From an uncultured Ruminococcus sp. (GTDB lineage Bacteria > Bacillota > Clostridia > Oscillospirales > Acutalibacteraceae): 64,000 bases of DNA. The DNA lies in contig CAJUGO010000004.1 of NCBI GenBank assembly GCA_910585865.1, positions 62,001-126,000 of the forward strand, in the 5' to 3' direction. Positions 1-8,754 of the stretch are shown here, in pieces. The translations under genes were made by a program, and so were the position numbers. The notes beneath the pieces are model-generated. The model was not told the DNA's origin, made no database searches, and was given only the letters and a program-made list of their open reading frames with translations. Positions within the stretch are counted from its first letter, which is position 1, and every line of letters starts with the position of its first letter.

Positions 1-1116
1 GATATCTTTTCTGTCATTAGCATGCATCTGTAAAATTCTGCCTAAACGCTCATTGTTGTCTTTTACTGAGTTATAAACAGTAGTACCTGCTTTAACCATA
101 CCTGAGTATACGCGGAAGAAACAGAGTTTACCAACAAACGGGTCAGTAGCAATCTTGAATGCAAGAGCAGCAAAAGGCTCTGTATCCGAAGACTTTCTCT
201 CTACCTCATCGCCTGTTTCAGGATCTGTACCCTTAATTGCAGGAACATCTGTAGGAGCAGGCATATAATCAACAATTGCGTCAAGAAGCATCTGAACACC
301 CTTGTTACGATAAGAAGAACCGCAGCAAACAGGGATCATTTCATTATCAATTGTTGCTTTTCTGATAGTCTTTTTAATTTCTTCAACGGTAAGCTCTTCT
401 CCGCCGAAGTATTTTTCCATAAGCTCTTCGTCAAGTTCAGCAACTGACTCAATAAGCTTTTCGCGATATTCGTCAGCGATATCTTTCATATCAGCCGGAA
501 TCTCTTCCTCGCTGTAATCTGTACCGTCTTCATTGTGATAAATTTCAGCTTTCATTGTTACAAGGTCAATGATACCTGTAAAATCACTTTCAGAACCGAT
601 TGGAAGCTGAATCGGAACAGCATTACATTTAAGTCTGTCCTTCATCATTTGAACAACATGGAAAAAGTTTGCGCCCATGATGTCCATTTTATTAACATAA
701 ACCATTCTTGGAACGCCGTAATTATCAGCCTGACGCCAAACGGTTTCAGACTGAGGCTCAACGCCGCCCTTAGCACACAATACTGTTACAGAACCGTCAA
801 GTACACGGAGCGAACGTTCAACTTCAACAGTAAAGTCAACGTGTCCGGGTGTATCAATAATATTGATTCTGTGATTCTGATACTGCATTTTGCTGCCTCT
901 CCAGAAAGCAGTTGTAGCAGCAGATGTAATTGTGATACCGCGCTCCTTCTCCTGAACCATCCAGTCCATGGTAGAAGCACCGTCATGTGTTTCACCTATT
1001 TTATGGTTTACGCCGGTATAATACAGGATACGCTCAGTTGTTGTAGTCTTACCGGCATCAATATGAGCCATGATACCGATATTTCTTGTCTGTTCAAGTG
1101 AAACCTGTCTTGGCAT
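1..1116 (-). CDS. fusA: Elongation factor G, partial (3' end outside window)
   Basis: Translational GTPase that drives ribosome translocation and, with RRF, ribosome recycling. I translated the minus strand from the ATG at 1116; about 372 residues of the N-terminal part are present and the frame runs off the left edge. Visible GTPase motifs are G1 AHIDAGKTTTTERI, the G2/switch I region ending RGITITSAA, G3 DTPGHVDF and G4 NKMD, in the order expected for EF-G. A strong AGGAGGA ribosome-binding site sits 5 bases upstream of the ATG. It follows rpsG by 33 bases as the third gene of the str operon (rpsL-rpsG-fusA); tuf would be expected next, outside the window. The identification is firm. Confidence 0.97.
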   Translation of the reverse strand, partial: MPRQVSLEQTRNIGIMAHIDAGKTTTTERILYYTGVNHKIGETHDGASTMDWMVQEKERGITITSAATTAFWRGSKMQYQNHRINIIDTPGHVDFTVEVERSLRVLDGSVTVLCAKGGVEPQSETVWRQADNYGVPRMVYVNKMDIMGANFFHVVQMMKDRLKCNAVPIQLPIGSESDFTGIIDLVTMKAEIYHNEDGTDYSEEEIPADMKDIADEYREKLIESVAELDEELMEKYFGGEELTVEEIKKTIRKATIDNEMIPVCCGSSYRNKGVQMLLDAIVDYMPAPTDVPAIKGTDPETGDEVERKSSDTEPFAALAFKIATDPFVGKLCFFRVYSGMVKAGTTVYNSVKDNNERLGRILQMHANDRKDI

Positions 1117-1149
1117 AAAATCCTCCTATTAATTACTCTGATAATAAAA

Positions 1150-1620
1150 TTACCATCTGTAATGAGCGAAAGCCTTGTTAGCTTCAGCCATCTTGTGAGT
1201 GTCTTCACGCTTTTTAAATGCGCCGCCGGCACTGTTAGTGGCGTCAAGGATTTCTCCTGCAAGTCTTTCCTTCATTGTCTTTTCACTGCGGTTTCTTGAG
1301 TAAGTTGAAATCCAACGAAGACCAAGTGTCTGACGTCTCTCAGGACGAACCTCCATAGGAACCTGATAAGTTGCACCGCCGACACGGCGAGCCTTAACTT
1401 CAAGAACCGGCATAACGTTTTCCATAGCCTGCTCAAAAACCTCAAGCGGGTTATTACCTGTCTTGTCAGCAATTATTTCAAATGCACCGTAAACAATCTT
1501 CTGAGCAACGCCCTTTTTACCGTCGTACATAATGTTGTTGATAAGACGAGTTACAAGTTTTGAATTATAAAGCGGATCCGGTAATACATCACGCTTCGCA
1601 ATAGAACCTCTTCTTGGCAC
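1150..1620 (-). CDS. rpsG: 30S ribosomal protein S7
   Basis: Small-subunit protein that nucleates assembly of the 16S rRNA 3' domain and lines the mRNA exit/E site. The protein of 156 residues begins VPRRGSIAKR and ends MAEANKAFAHYRW, which is the standard bacterial S7 length and terminus. The start is a GTG at 1620, preceded by GGAGGG at ordinary spacing. A longer open frame runs to 1692 but its extra residues do not look like S7 and have no ribosome-binding site. It is the middle gene of the str operon, 161 bases downstream of rpsL. In other bacteria S7 is the feedback regulator of this operon; nothing here tests that. Confidence 0.98.
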   Translation of the reverse strand: MPRRGSIAKRDVLPDPLYNSKLVTRLINNIMYDGKKGVAQKIVYGAFEIIADKTGNNPLEVFEQAMENVMPVLEVKARRVGGATYQVPMEVRPERRQTLGLRWISTYSRNRSEKTMKERLAGEILDATNSAGGAFKKREDTHKMAEANKAFAHYRW

Positions 1621-1781
1621 TTTGCTTCCCTCCTTCACAATAATTGAGATATCATAGGTACTCGAAAGCGACAAACTCCCGTATGCCAACAAGACATTCT
1701 ACATATACAAAATATATAGTAAAATTCCTGCCGCATAGCAGAACTTAAAAATTAAGTCAAGAGAGTTTTGTCAATTCCTAA

Positions 1782-2201
1782 TTATTTACCTTTCTTTGGA
1801 CGTTTTGCACCGTACTTAGAACGGGACTGCATACGACCTGATACACCCTGAGCATCGAGCGTACCGCGAACAATGTGGTAACGAACACCAGGTAAGTCCT
1901 TAACACGGCCACCACGAATAAGAACAACGCTGTGCTCCTGAAGGTTGTGACCTACGCCGGGGATATAGGAACTGACTTCTATACCGTTAGAAAGTCTTAC
2001 TCTCGCAATCTTTCTGAGAGCTGAGTTAGGCTTTTTAGGTGTAGCAGTCTTTACAGCAGTACACACACCTCTCTTTTGCGGTGAGCTCTGATCAATAGCA
2101 ACACGCTTTTTTGAGTTCCATCCCTTTAAGAGAGCAGGTGCCTTTGCTTTTTTCTCTGAAACCTGTCTGCCCTTACGCACCAACTGGTTAAATGTAGGCA
2201 T
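1782..2201 (-). CDS. rpsL: 30S ribosomal protein S12
   Basis: Decoding-centre ribosomal protein. The product is 139 residues starting MPTFNQLVRKGR and ending in the basic GAKRPKKGK tail. The TPKKPNSALRK and GRVKDLPGVRYH segments are intact, and both carry lysine at the positions where streptomycin-resistance substitutions are known, so this looks like a wild-type, streptomycin-sensitive allele. I chose the ATG at 2201 because it has an AGGAGG site; the open frame extends 27 codons upstream with no S12 similarity. It is the first gene of the str operon and has its own promoter about 120 bases upstream. Confidence 0.98.
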   Translation of the reverse strand: MPTFNQLVRKGRQVSEKKAKAPALLKGWNSKKRVAIDQSSPQKRGVCTAVKTATPKKPNSALRKIARVRLSNGIEVSSYIPGVGHNLQEHSVVLIRGGRVKDLPGVRYHIVRGTLDAQGVSGRMQSRSKYGAKRPKKGK

Positions 2202-2324
2202 ATTTGTCCTCCTTTCAAAAAATTTAAGAATTGAAAAACCTGCCTTGTATTTACAAAGCATCTGCGCAGCACTCCAAAACACACCCGTAAAATGGCGCAG
2301 TTATAGAGTGTCCCACGATTTACA

Positions 2325-2354
2325 ATTATAAACCATTAAATCTGATTTTGTCAA
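2325..2354 (-). promoter_or_regulatory. Predicted sigma-A promoter of the str operon
   Basis: On the minus strand TTGACA (2349-2354) and TATAAT (2325-2330) are separated by 18 bases, matching both consensus hexamers exactly. The transcript would start near 2318, giving a leader of about 117 nt before rpsL. The leader has complementary CTGCGC and GCGCAG segments that could form a stem. Confidence 0.8.
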
Positions 2355-2441
2355 GCGTTTTTTCATTTTTAGCAAAAATCAAATATCTTATTTGCAAAAG
2401 TCTTCTATTCTGTCTCAAAGTCTCTTAATTTCTGCTAAAAT

Positions 2442-2476
2442 AAAACCGCCTGCCTTATCACAAGGAAAGCGGTTTT
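2442..2476 (-). terminator. Intrinsic terminator of the maltose/amylase operon
   Basis: The inverted repeat AAAACCGC/GCGGTTTT lies about 95 bases past the amylase stop codon, with extra pairing inside the loop and T-rich DNA after it on the minus strand. It separates the maltose operon from the str promoter. Confidence 0.7.
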
Positions 2477-2570
2477 ACTGAAAAAATTATCCAAATATTG
2501 CGGTGTATAAACAATTTTTGCGTTGACCATAGCAGTACTCTGTTAAGAACTGCTTTCTTTTATTATGCCG

Positions 2571-4217
2571 TTATTCAGCTGTCTTTAAGATTACCGTTGA
2601 CTGAGCAGGAACAGTTATCTTGCCGTCCTTAATACCAACATGCTTATCTATGCTTTCAGCAACAAGATCTGCGCGCACCTGGGCATTCTTTATCATATTG
2701 TCTGTAATATTAAGTTCTTTGCTTTCTGTTTTATTGAAGTTGTGAATTATCATAAGTTTTGAGTTGTCATGCTCAACATAGTATGCACCGATATTCTTAT
2801 CGCCGAAATCTTCTGTACCTGTAATTTTACCTCTTGCGATTTCCGGATTCTGCACCTTAATTTTAAGGATTCTTCTATAATAGTTAAGCAGAGAATTTTT
2901 ATCGGAAAGCTGCTGCTTTACACCGCCGTAAGTAGGTTCTTCAGGTTCGTCGCCAATACCGTTAACAAAAATAACCGGAAGGTCTTCGCTGTCAAATACC
3001 ATTTGTGATCTGTATGCGGCATCATTAGTGGTATTTGGAGCTTTTATGCCGATTTCTTCACCATAATAAATAAAGGGATTTCCCGGGAACAGCATATATA
3101 CTGCCGCAGCAAGCTTCTGGCTGCCCAGACCCTGTCCTTCTAACGTATTTGCGCTTCTCACCTGATCGTGGTTTGACAGGAACATGGCGTTAATTTCATT
3201 TGGATTAGCCTCGTCCATCTTATTATCATAATTCATTACCTTTTTTACAGTAGCTGCACCGCTCTGTGAAATTACATTGCTGACAATTGTACCTGTCGAT
3301 GATGAAAATTTAAATGCAAACTGACTGTCAATGCCGGATTTATACAATGCTTCAATATCAGAATCGTCGCTCCATGTTTCTCCAACCATATAGACATCCG
3401 GATTAATATCCCGGCATGTATCATAAAACCACTTTAAAAACTCAGCGCCGTCTGTACTTTTATTATTATAATATTTACAGGCGTCAAGTCTGAAACCGTC
3501 AACACCCCTGTCAAGCCAGAACTTTGCTATGTTCGTAAATTCTTCTCTTGTTTTTTCTGAATTAAGATTCCATTCAGGCATCTCATGGGAAAAATTAGCC
3601 TCGCACGCATATCCGCTTCCGATAAGATTTACCGGCACATCGCTTGGGAAATATGATGTTTCATGAATTTCAAAATATTCTGCATTTCCGTCGAGTTTGC
3701 CTTTTTCAACTTCTTTAACCGCCTCTTTATAGAGAGGATTTTCTGAAGAAATATGATTTAGAACAAGGTCAATAATTAAATTTATTCCGCGCTTATGACA
3801 TTCGCTGACAAGCTCATCAAAATCCTCAAGCGTACCAAAATCGGGATCAATGTCATAATAATTCTCAACATCATACTTATGATATGATTTTGACGGCATT
3901 ATCGGAGTCAGCCAAATTCCGTCTATTCCCAAATCATCTCCGGTATTAGGGTCGCCGTCATTAAGATAATCGAGCTGTGAAATTATTCCCTGGAGGTCGC
4001 CTGTTTCATCACCGTCCGAATCACAAAATGAGTTTACGAAAATTTCATAATAGTTACGATATTTGTCGGATGATGCCTCTGCTTTAATATTTGCGATAGG
4101 GTCAGCAACCTTTTCATCAGGCTTTGAAGCCTGAGAACTGCTGTCTGTACCGCAGCCTGCAAGCACACAGCTGCCCAGCATTGCGGCTGACAATAAAAAT
4201 GAAATTATTTTTTTCAT
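2571..4217 (-). CDS. GH13 alpha-amylase family lipoprotein
   Basis: Predicted alpha-glucan hydrolase anchored to the outer face of the membrane. The 548-residue protein starts with a lipoprotein signal peptide whose lipobox LAGC puts the lipidated cysteine at residue 22. GH13 regions are clear: DLVLNH (150-155), GFRLD with the nucleophile Asp245, VGETW with the acid/base Glu280, and FLSNHD with the transition-state stabiliser Asp351. A beta-sandwich-like C-terminal domain follows. There is no dockerin, CBM or LPXTG. It is the last gene of the maltose transporter operon, 71 bases after the second permease gene and behind an internal hairpin. The role is probably trimming malto-oligosaccharides before uptake. 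The exact GH13 subfamily (amylase, neopullulanase or glucosidase type) cannot be settled by eye. Confidence 0.92.
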   Translation of the reverse strand: MKKIISFLLSAAMLGSCVLAGCGTDSSSQASKPDEKVADPIANIKAEASSDKYRNYYEIFVNSFCDSDGDETGDLQGIISQLDYLNDGDPNTGDDLGIDGIWLTPIMPSKSYHKYDVENYYDIDPDFGTLEDFDELVSECHKRGINLIIDLVLNHISSENPLYKEAVKEVEKGKLDGNAEYFEIHETSYFPSDVPVNLIGSGYACEANFSHEMPEWNLNSEKTREEFTNIAKFWLDRGVDGFRLDACKYYNNKSTDGAEFLKWFYDTCRDINPDVYMVGETWSDDSDIEALYKSGIDSQFAFKFSSSTGTIVSNVISQSGAATVKKVMNYDNKMDEANPNEINAMFLSNHDQVRSANTLEGQGLGSQKLAAAVYMLFPGNPFIYYGEEIGIKAPNTTNDAAYRSQMVFDSEDLPVIFVNGIGDEPEEPTYGGVKQQLSDKNSLLNYYRRILKIKVQNPEIARGKITGTEDFGDKNIGAYYVEHDNSKLMIIHNFNKTESKELNITDNMIKNAQVRADLVAESIDKHVGIKDGKITVPAQSTVILKTAE

Positions 4218-4235
4218 AATTATGCTCCTTAAATT

Positions 4236-4272
4236 TTAATTAAAAACGGGCGGCAGCCAAAGACTGCCACCC
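4236..4272 (-). terminator. Internal hairpin/attenuator between malG-like and amylase genes
   Basis: On the minus strand a 9-bp stem GGGTGGCAG/CTGCCGCCC (one G-T pair) is followed at once by GTTTTTAATT, the shape of an intrinsic terminator. It lies between the permease stop and the amylase ribosome-binding site, so amylase expression may depend on read-through. Confidence 0.6.
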
Positions 4273-4288
4273 TCACGAGTTCATTAAA

Positions 4289-5152
4289 TTAACCCTTTAC
4301 GCCTCCGGCTGTTACACCTTCAACATAGTACTTCTGCATCTTTAAGAAGAGAAGCGTAATAGGAACAGCTACTACAACGGAACCTGCAAGGAACTGCTTG
4401 TAGTATGTATTCTTAAACTCAAGCTGCTGCATAAGCTGTAATCCGATTGCAACCGTGTAATTTTCACGCTTATCGCCCATGATAATCTTTGCAAGAATGA
4501 AGTCTGTCCATGGTCCTATAAATGATGTAAGAACTGTGTAAACTACAATCGGCTTAGACATCGGAAGAATAATGCGCCAGAAAATCTGGTTCTTTGTTGC
4601 ACCGTCAATCGTTGCCGCTTCATCAAGCGCTCTCGGAATTGTGTCGAAAAAGCCCTTTGAAATCTGGAAGCCCAAACCTGCACCGCAGCTGTAGCATATA
4701 ACAAGAGCCACAAGGTTCTGTGTAAGACCCATAGCCTTTAAGAGGTAGTAAATAGCAATCATTGTCATAAATCCGGGGAACATACCAAGAATCATGCCAA
4801 CGTTCATAAACTTTTTACGTGCCTTAAATCTTAAACGGCTGAATGCATAACTTACCATCAAAACAGATACAGTTGAAATTACGCAGCTGAAACAAGCTAC
4901 TACAAATGTATTAAGAAACCATCTTGGAAAGTTAAGCTGAGCATTACCGCCTGCACCTGTAAACAGGTCAATATAGTTTTGCAGTGTCCATTCATGAGGA
5001 ACAAGATACGGTACCGTAATCATGCCCTCACCGCGGAATGAATGCATTACAAGATAAACAAACGGAGAAATCCAAATAATACCCATTACTATAAGAAAGA
5101 GGTATATAAAGCCGTTCGCAAGATGTCTTCTGAATTTATAGCTTTTTATCAT
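4289..5152 (-). CDS. malG: Maltodextrin ABC transporter permease, MalG type
   Basis: Inner-membrane permease subunit of a carbohydrate ABC importer. The 287-residue protein has about six membrane segments. The EAA loop that contacts the ATPase reads RALDEAATIDGATKNQIFWRI, and family-typical pro-rich ILPMSKP follows. Its ATG overlaps the stop of the upstream malF-like gene by 4 bases (ATGA), so the two subunits are translationally coupled, and AGGAGG lies before the start. The linked binding protein and GH13 enzyme point to malto-oligosaccharides. No ATPase gene is in the operon; Gram-positive importers of this kind often share a MsmK/MsmX-type ATPase encoded elsewhere. Confidence 0.9.
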   Translation of the reverse strand: MIKSYKFRRHLANGFIYLFLIVMGIIWISPFVYLVMHSFRGEGMITVPYLVPHEWTLQNYIDLFTGAGGNAQLNFPRWFLNTFVVACFSCVISTVSVLMVSYAFSRLRFKARKKFMNVGMILGMFPGFMTMIAIYYLLKAMGLTQNLVALVICYSCGAGLGFQISKGFFDTIPRALDEAATIDGATKNQIFWRIILPMSKPIVVYTVLTSFIGPWTDFILAKIIMGDKRENYTVAIGLQLMQQLEFKNTYYKQFLAGSVVVAVPITLLFLKMQKYYVEGVTAGGVKG

Positions 5153-6648
5153 GAGAACGCCTCCTCATCCTTCATAGATTTTGAACTGTTGTACACAATC
5201 AAAGACAAGGTTGCGCATACAATAAATACCAGTATACCAATTGCTGCGGCAAGACCGTAGTCTTGTGAATTCATTGTCAGATTGAACAGCCATGTAACAA
5301 GAATATCGGTTTGACCTGCCTGATAATATTCATGTGTAGACGGACCGCCGCCTGTTAACAGGAAGATTACATTAAAGTTATTGATATTGCCGACAAACTG
5401 TGTAATCAGCTGCGGTGTAGTTACAAATAACATATAAGGAAGTGTAATCTTTGTAAATGTTTTAACAGGGCTTGCACCGTCAATACGAGCAGATTCGTAT
5501 AAATCCTCCGGAATATTCATAAGAATACCGGACATAGAGAGAATTGTATACGGGATACCTACCCAGCAGTTTACTATGATTACCGTCATTCGCGCCAAAA
5601 ATGCCGAGTCATTCAAAAATTGTATTTCAACATTTGAACCCGTAATATTTGAAAGCAAAATGTTAATTGCACCGTTTGTCTGGAGCATCTGATTCATAAG
5701 AAGAAGTGAAACGAACTGAGGAACAGCAATTGTAATAACAAAAAGTGTTCTCCACAATGCTTTAAATTTAATACCCTTCTTATTAATCATAAGAGCAAAA
5801 ATCATACCAAGGATGTAGTTGGAGAAAGTAGCAGCTACAGCCCAGATAAGCGTCCACTCAGTAAGCTCAATAAATGTTTTAGCTCTTCTTGCACTGTCTA
5901 CAACATTAAAAAGCGAAGCAAGGTTATCAAATCCAACCCATGTAAACAGCGTACCCGGAGGCAAATGCTGCATATCATAGTTTGTAAATGCAATCAAAAT
6001 CATAAATATGAGCGGCAAAATATTGAATATGCCGATCATAAGCACAGGGAAAGACAAAAGCGTGATATGGTACTTTCCATCCAGGAAATCCTTTACATCA
6101 GCTTTTAAAGTAGTAGGCTTTTCACCATTAGCTATCATAATCTGATGCTTGTAAGCATCCTTGATGTTCGCGATATAAATCGCAAACACGACTACAGTAA
6201 TAACAATCGACAATACCGAATAAAGCAAAATCAGCATTGAGTTATCACCGGGAACCGTTTGAGGAATAACTCCGTTAATATACTCTGTATGTGCCTTTAC
6301 AACGCCAAGGGTTCCAAAATCCTTGAGGTAATTCCAGCCAAAGAAAACCATATAGAGTATGTATAATACTTCTGAAAGGAAAAACAGAATTCCTTTGTAG
6401 TATTTACCCTTGTGCAGATCGCCCACACCAAAGATTAAATACGAAAGTTTTGTTGCCCAGTCACCTTTTACAAAGGTTTTGCCGTAATTGGCAAAGCCCT
6501 TGCCTACACCAGTAAAGAACTTAACGATAGCTCTGCCGATAGCCTTAAAAAAGCTGACAACGGCATGAGGAATATTAAGGATAAACTTTTTGAAATTATA
6601 GGCAAATCTCTGGAAAGGGTTGAGCTGTTTGTATTCAACGAATGTCAT
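5149..6648 (-). CDS. malF: Maltodextrin ABC transporter permease, MalF type
   Basis: Partner permease of the same importer. The 499-residue protein carries a long N-terminal part with amphipathic and basic segments (about residues 1-90), further membrane spans, and a C-terminal permease core with the EAA loop EDLYESARIDGASPVKTF followed by ITLPYM. It is larger than minimal sugar permeases (about 300 residues), in keeping with MalF proteins that have an added N-terminal module. I start it at the ATG at 6648, which has AAGGAGAG upstream; the open frame continues 16 codons further without a ribosome site. It sits 232 bases after the binding-protein gene, a gap filled by two hairpins. Confidence 0.9.
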   Translation of the reverse strand: MTFVEYKQLNPFQRFAYNFKKFILNIPHAVVSFFKAIGRAIVKFFTGVGKGFANYGKTFVKGDWATKLSYLIFGVGDLHKGKYYKGILFFLSEVLYILYMVFFGWNYLKDFGTLGVVKAHTEYINGVIPQTVPGDNSMLILLYSVLSIVITVVVFAIYIANIKDAYKHQIMIANGEKPTTLKADVKDFLDGKYHITLLSFPVLMIGIFNILPLIFMILIAFTNYDMQHLPPGTLFTWVGFDNLASLFNVVDSARRAKTFIELTEWTLIWAVAATFSNYILGMIFALMINKKGIKFKALWRTLFVITIAVPQFVSLLLMNQMLQTNGAINILLSNITGSNVEIQFLNDSAFLARMTVIIVNCWVGIPYTILSMSGILMNIPEDLYESARIDGASPVKTFTKITLPYMLFVTTPQLITQFVGNINNFNVIFLLTGGGPSTHEYYQAGQTDILVTWLFNLTMNSQDYGLAAAIGILVFIVCATLSLIVYNSSKSMKDEEAFS

Positions 6649-6787
6649 ACGCACTCTCCTTAGTATAGTTTGCAAATCCTTCTTAAAATACACCAAACTA
6701 ATAATATCTTTTACGCTATCCGTATATTCTGTAATAAAACATTATTTGTTTGGTGTATAAACAAACAGAATGTCTGTGATAACGCAG

Positions 6788-6843
6788 CGGTTTTACCGCA
6801 AAACCGTTTGCTTGCGGGGCGCTCTGCAAACAGAACACCCCGC
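6788..6843 (-). promoter_or_regulatory. Two tandem hairpins in the malE-malF gap
   Basis: Two inverted repeats lie between the binding-protein and permease genes. One is GCGGGG...CCCCGC (6814-6843) with inner pairing TCTG/CAGA; the other is CGGTTTT/AAAACCG (6788-6806). Neither has a long T run directly behind it, so they look like mRNA-stabilising or partial-termination structures that would keep the binding protein more abundant than the permeases. Confidence 0.55.
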
Positions 6844-6880
6844 AAATCAACCTTAAAATGTCGTTTAAATAAGCCTTAAA

Positions 6881-8230
6881 TTAGCCTTCGTCACGAACAT
6901 TTGCAATTGTATCCTGGAGAAGCTTCTTAATTGCTGCTGCATCTGAAGGATTGCAGTCATCAGCAATAAGCTTGTTGCCGAGGTTACCCATTGGATTCCA
7001 GAATGTTGAAGCAATATTTACCTGAGCACATGAGTTTTCTGACTGCTCCTTGATAGCATTGAGAACGATGCTGTCTGTAACAACCTTATTCTCCTGTACT
7101 TTTGTATTTGAAGGACCCCATCCGAGCTTTTCTGCTCTCTGAAGCTGACACTCTTCACCAGCAAGGTAGTGAGCAAGAATCTGAGCTGTTGCAGGGAATT
7201 TAGAAGAACCGTTTACACCGAGGTATTTGTAGCCGTGCATAGAGATGAGCTGCTTCTCCTCATCACCAACCTTAATTGTAGGAAGCTTAGCAGCGCCGAA
7301 CTTGTCGCCAAGAGCCTTCTGGTTAGAAGCTGTATCCCAAGAACCGTCGATACCTGCGCCGGTCTTGCCGTTTGTGAAGCCTGAAGCAATGTTAGCTACA
7401 TCAAGTGACTGGAATGTACCCTTGTAGTCTTTAATAAGCTGAGCGAATGCCTGAAGTGTCTTAACAGCCTCATCCTCGTTATAATCAACAAACTTCTGAG
7501 TAAGTCCGTCATCTTCAAGACCGTCAATCTTAACACCAGCAGTGAAAGCAAAAGTACAAGCATAGAAGCCGTCTCCTGCGTTCATAATAAACTTTTTATC
7601 AGCAGCCTTACAAGCCTCGAGAACACCTTCAAGTGTCTTAGCCTGATCCTCTGAAACTACTGTGTTATCATATACAAGATAATAACCGTTATCGTTTGTC
7701 TCAGGATAAGCATAGAGAGTATCTTCTTTTGTCTGAGGATTCTTAAGAGTACCTGCTTTAATTGTATCCTTAGAGTTAGCAGCTGCAACTGCATCCTTAA
7801 ATGCAACCTCTGCAATTACGCCGGCATCAACGAGTTTGTTGAGCTGGTCACTTGGGAAGCTGAATACGTCAGCAGCAACTGTTGCGTCATTAAGCATCTG
7901 AGTAGCAGCATCGCTTTCGCCCTGTGCCACAACTGAAATTTCTTTAAACTTTTTATTAGGATAAGCTTTCTTGAAAGCCTCAATCTGCTCTTTTACAAGG
8001 CTTACAGCTGCGTCAGGAGCCCATACTTTAAGTGTGATTGGCTTAGCATCCGTACCTTCGTCTCCAAAATAGCTTTCATCTACGATTGAACCTTCAACCT
8101 TTGCAGCGCCGCCGCCTGAACCTTCGCCTGAACCCTCAGGTGCTTTTGAAGAACCATCTCCGCCGCCGCAGCCGACTAATGCTGTAGCAGTCATCATACC
8201 TGCCAATAAAATGGCGATAATCTTTTTCAT
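6881..8230 (-). CDS. malE: Maltodextrin ABC transporter solute-binding lipoprotein, MalE type
   Basis: Extracytoplasmic binding protein that delivers sugar to the permeases. The 449-residue protein has a lipoprotein signal peptide ending LVGC, so the mature Cys is near residue 21, then a Gly/Ser-rich spacer (GGGDGSSKAPEGSGEGSG) and a family 1 solute-binding fold beginning PITLKVWAPDAA. I start it at the ATG at 8230 with GAGGGA upstream; a 41-codon upstream extension in the open frame has no signal-peptide character. It is the first gene of the operon and has a predicted promoter 170-200 bases upstream. The substrate is inferred from the co-operonic GH13 enzyme, not from binding residues. Confidence 0.9.
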   Translation of the reverse strand: MKKIIAILLAGMMTATALVGCGGGDGSSKAPEGSGEGSGGGAAKVEGSIVDESYFGDEGTDAKPITLKVWAPDAAVSLVKEQIEAFKKAYPNKKFKEISVVAQGESDAATQMLNDATVAADVFSFPSDQLNKLVDAGVIAEVAFKDAVAAANSKDTIKAGTLKNPQTKEDTLYAYPETNDNGYYLVYDNTVVSEDQAKTLEGVLEACKAADKKFIMNAGDGFYACTFAFTAGVKIDGLEDDGLTQKFVDYNEDEAVKTLQAFAQLIKDYKGTFQSLDVANIASGFTNGKTGAGIDGSWDTASNQKALGDKFGAAKLPTIKVGDEEKQLISMHGYKYLGVNGSSKFPATAQILAHYLAGEECQLQRAEKLGWGPSNTKVQENKVVTDSIVLNAIKEQSENSCAQVNIASTFWNPMGNLGNKLIADDCNPSDAAAIKKLLQDTIANVRDEG

Positions 8231-8400
8231 TGGAAAATCCCTCTTTCTAAAATATTTGTTGTTTCCTTTACGGATTTCTCTTATGGAGCAATATGCACAA
8301 ATGCATCCTTTGTCCACTACATAAATCATATCAAAAAATCGCCCAAATTTCAACTACCTTTGTACTTTTTATCTATGTTGTTAAAATATTAAAAAATATT

Positions 8401-8429
8401 TGTATACTTTGACATAATTATTTAGGCAA
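8401..8429 (-). promoter_or_regulatory. Predicted promoter of the maltose operon
   Basis: On the minus strand TTGCCT (8424-8429) and TATACA (8401-8406) are separated by exactly 17 bases in very AT-rich DNA. The start would be near 8394, leaving a leader of about 164 nt before the binding-protein gene. The intergenic region 8231-8754 otherwise contains only the palindrome at 8503-8534 and the murE promoter. Confidence 0.65.
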
Positions 8430-8502
8430 TTTTATTTTTTGCACATTTTATTAAGTTATTTATTGTATATTTTGCCAAGTAACCTATTGTGAAAAACCAC
8501 CA

Positions 8503-8534
8503 ATGATTAATGCTTAAAGTTAAGCGTTAATCAT
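8503..8534. promoter_or_regulatory. Near-perfect 32-bp palindrome, candidate operator
   Basis: Two 15-base arms (ATGATTAATGCTTAA and TTAAGCGTTAATCAT) match at 14 of 15 positions around a 2-base centre. The tiny loop and lack of a T run argue against a terminator. It lies in the divergent gap, about 75 bases upstream of the maltose-operon -35 and about 140 bases upstream of the murE -35. Confidence 0.6.
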
Positions 8535-8674
8535 AAAAATTTATTTTGTTTTGTTAAAATCAGCTGTTTTACATTATATCCGAAAATTTTTCGTATAAAT
8601 TCACCAATTGTCAATTTATCATAAAATTTCATTTTTTATTTACGATTAATTTTTAATTTTTTCTTTATATTAAG

Positions 8675-8703
8675 TTGTAATAATTAGATATAATTGGTAT
8701 AAT
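8675..8703 (+). promoter_or_regulatory. Predicted promoter of murE
   Basis: TTGTAA (8675-8680), 17 bases, then TATAAT (8698-8703). The murE ATG follows 52 bases later, behind a GGAG ribosome site. Confidence 0.7.
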
Positions 8704-8754
8704 TAGTATATACGCTGCATTATAAGAATTTTTTAACAGAAACGGAGTGCAAAT

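Noticed and set aside
535..1101. 188-residue open frame on the plus strand
   Set aside because: It is the shadow of fusA on the other strand; EF-G motifs are clear in the minus frame.
2202..2330. Specific S7/S12-binding autoregulatory structure in the rpsL leader
   Set aside because: Complementary segments are present, but no resemblance to a known protein-binding site could be shown by eye.
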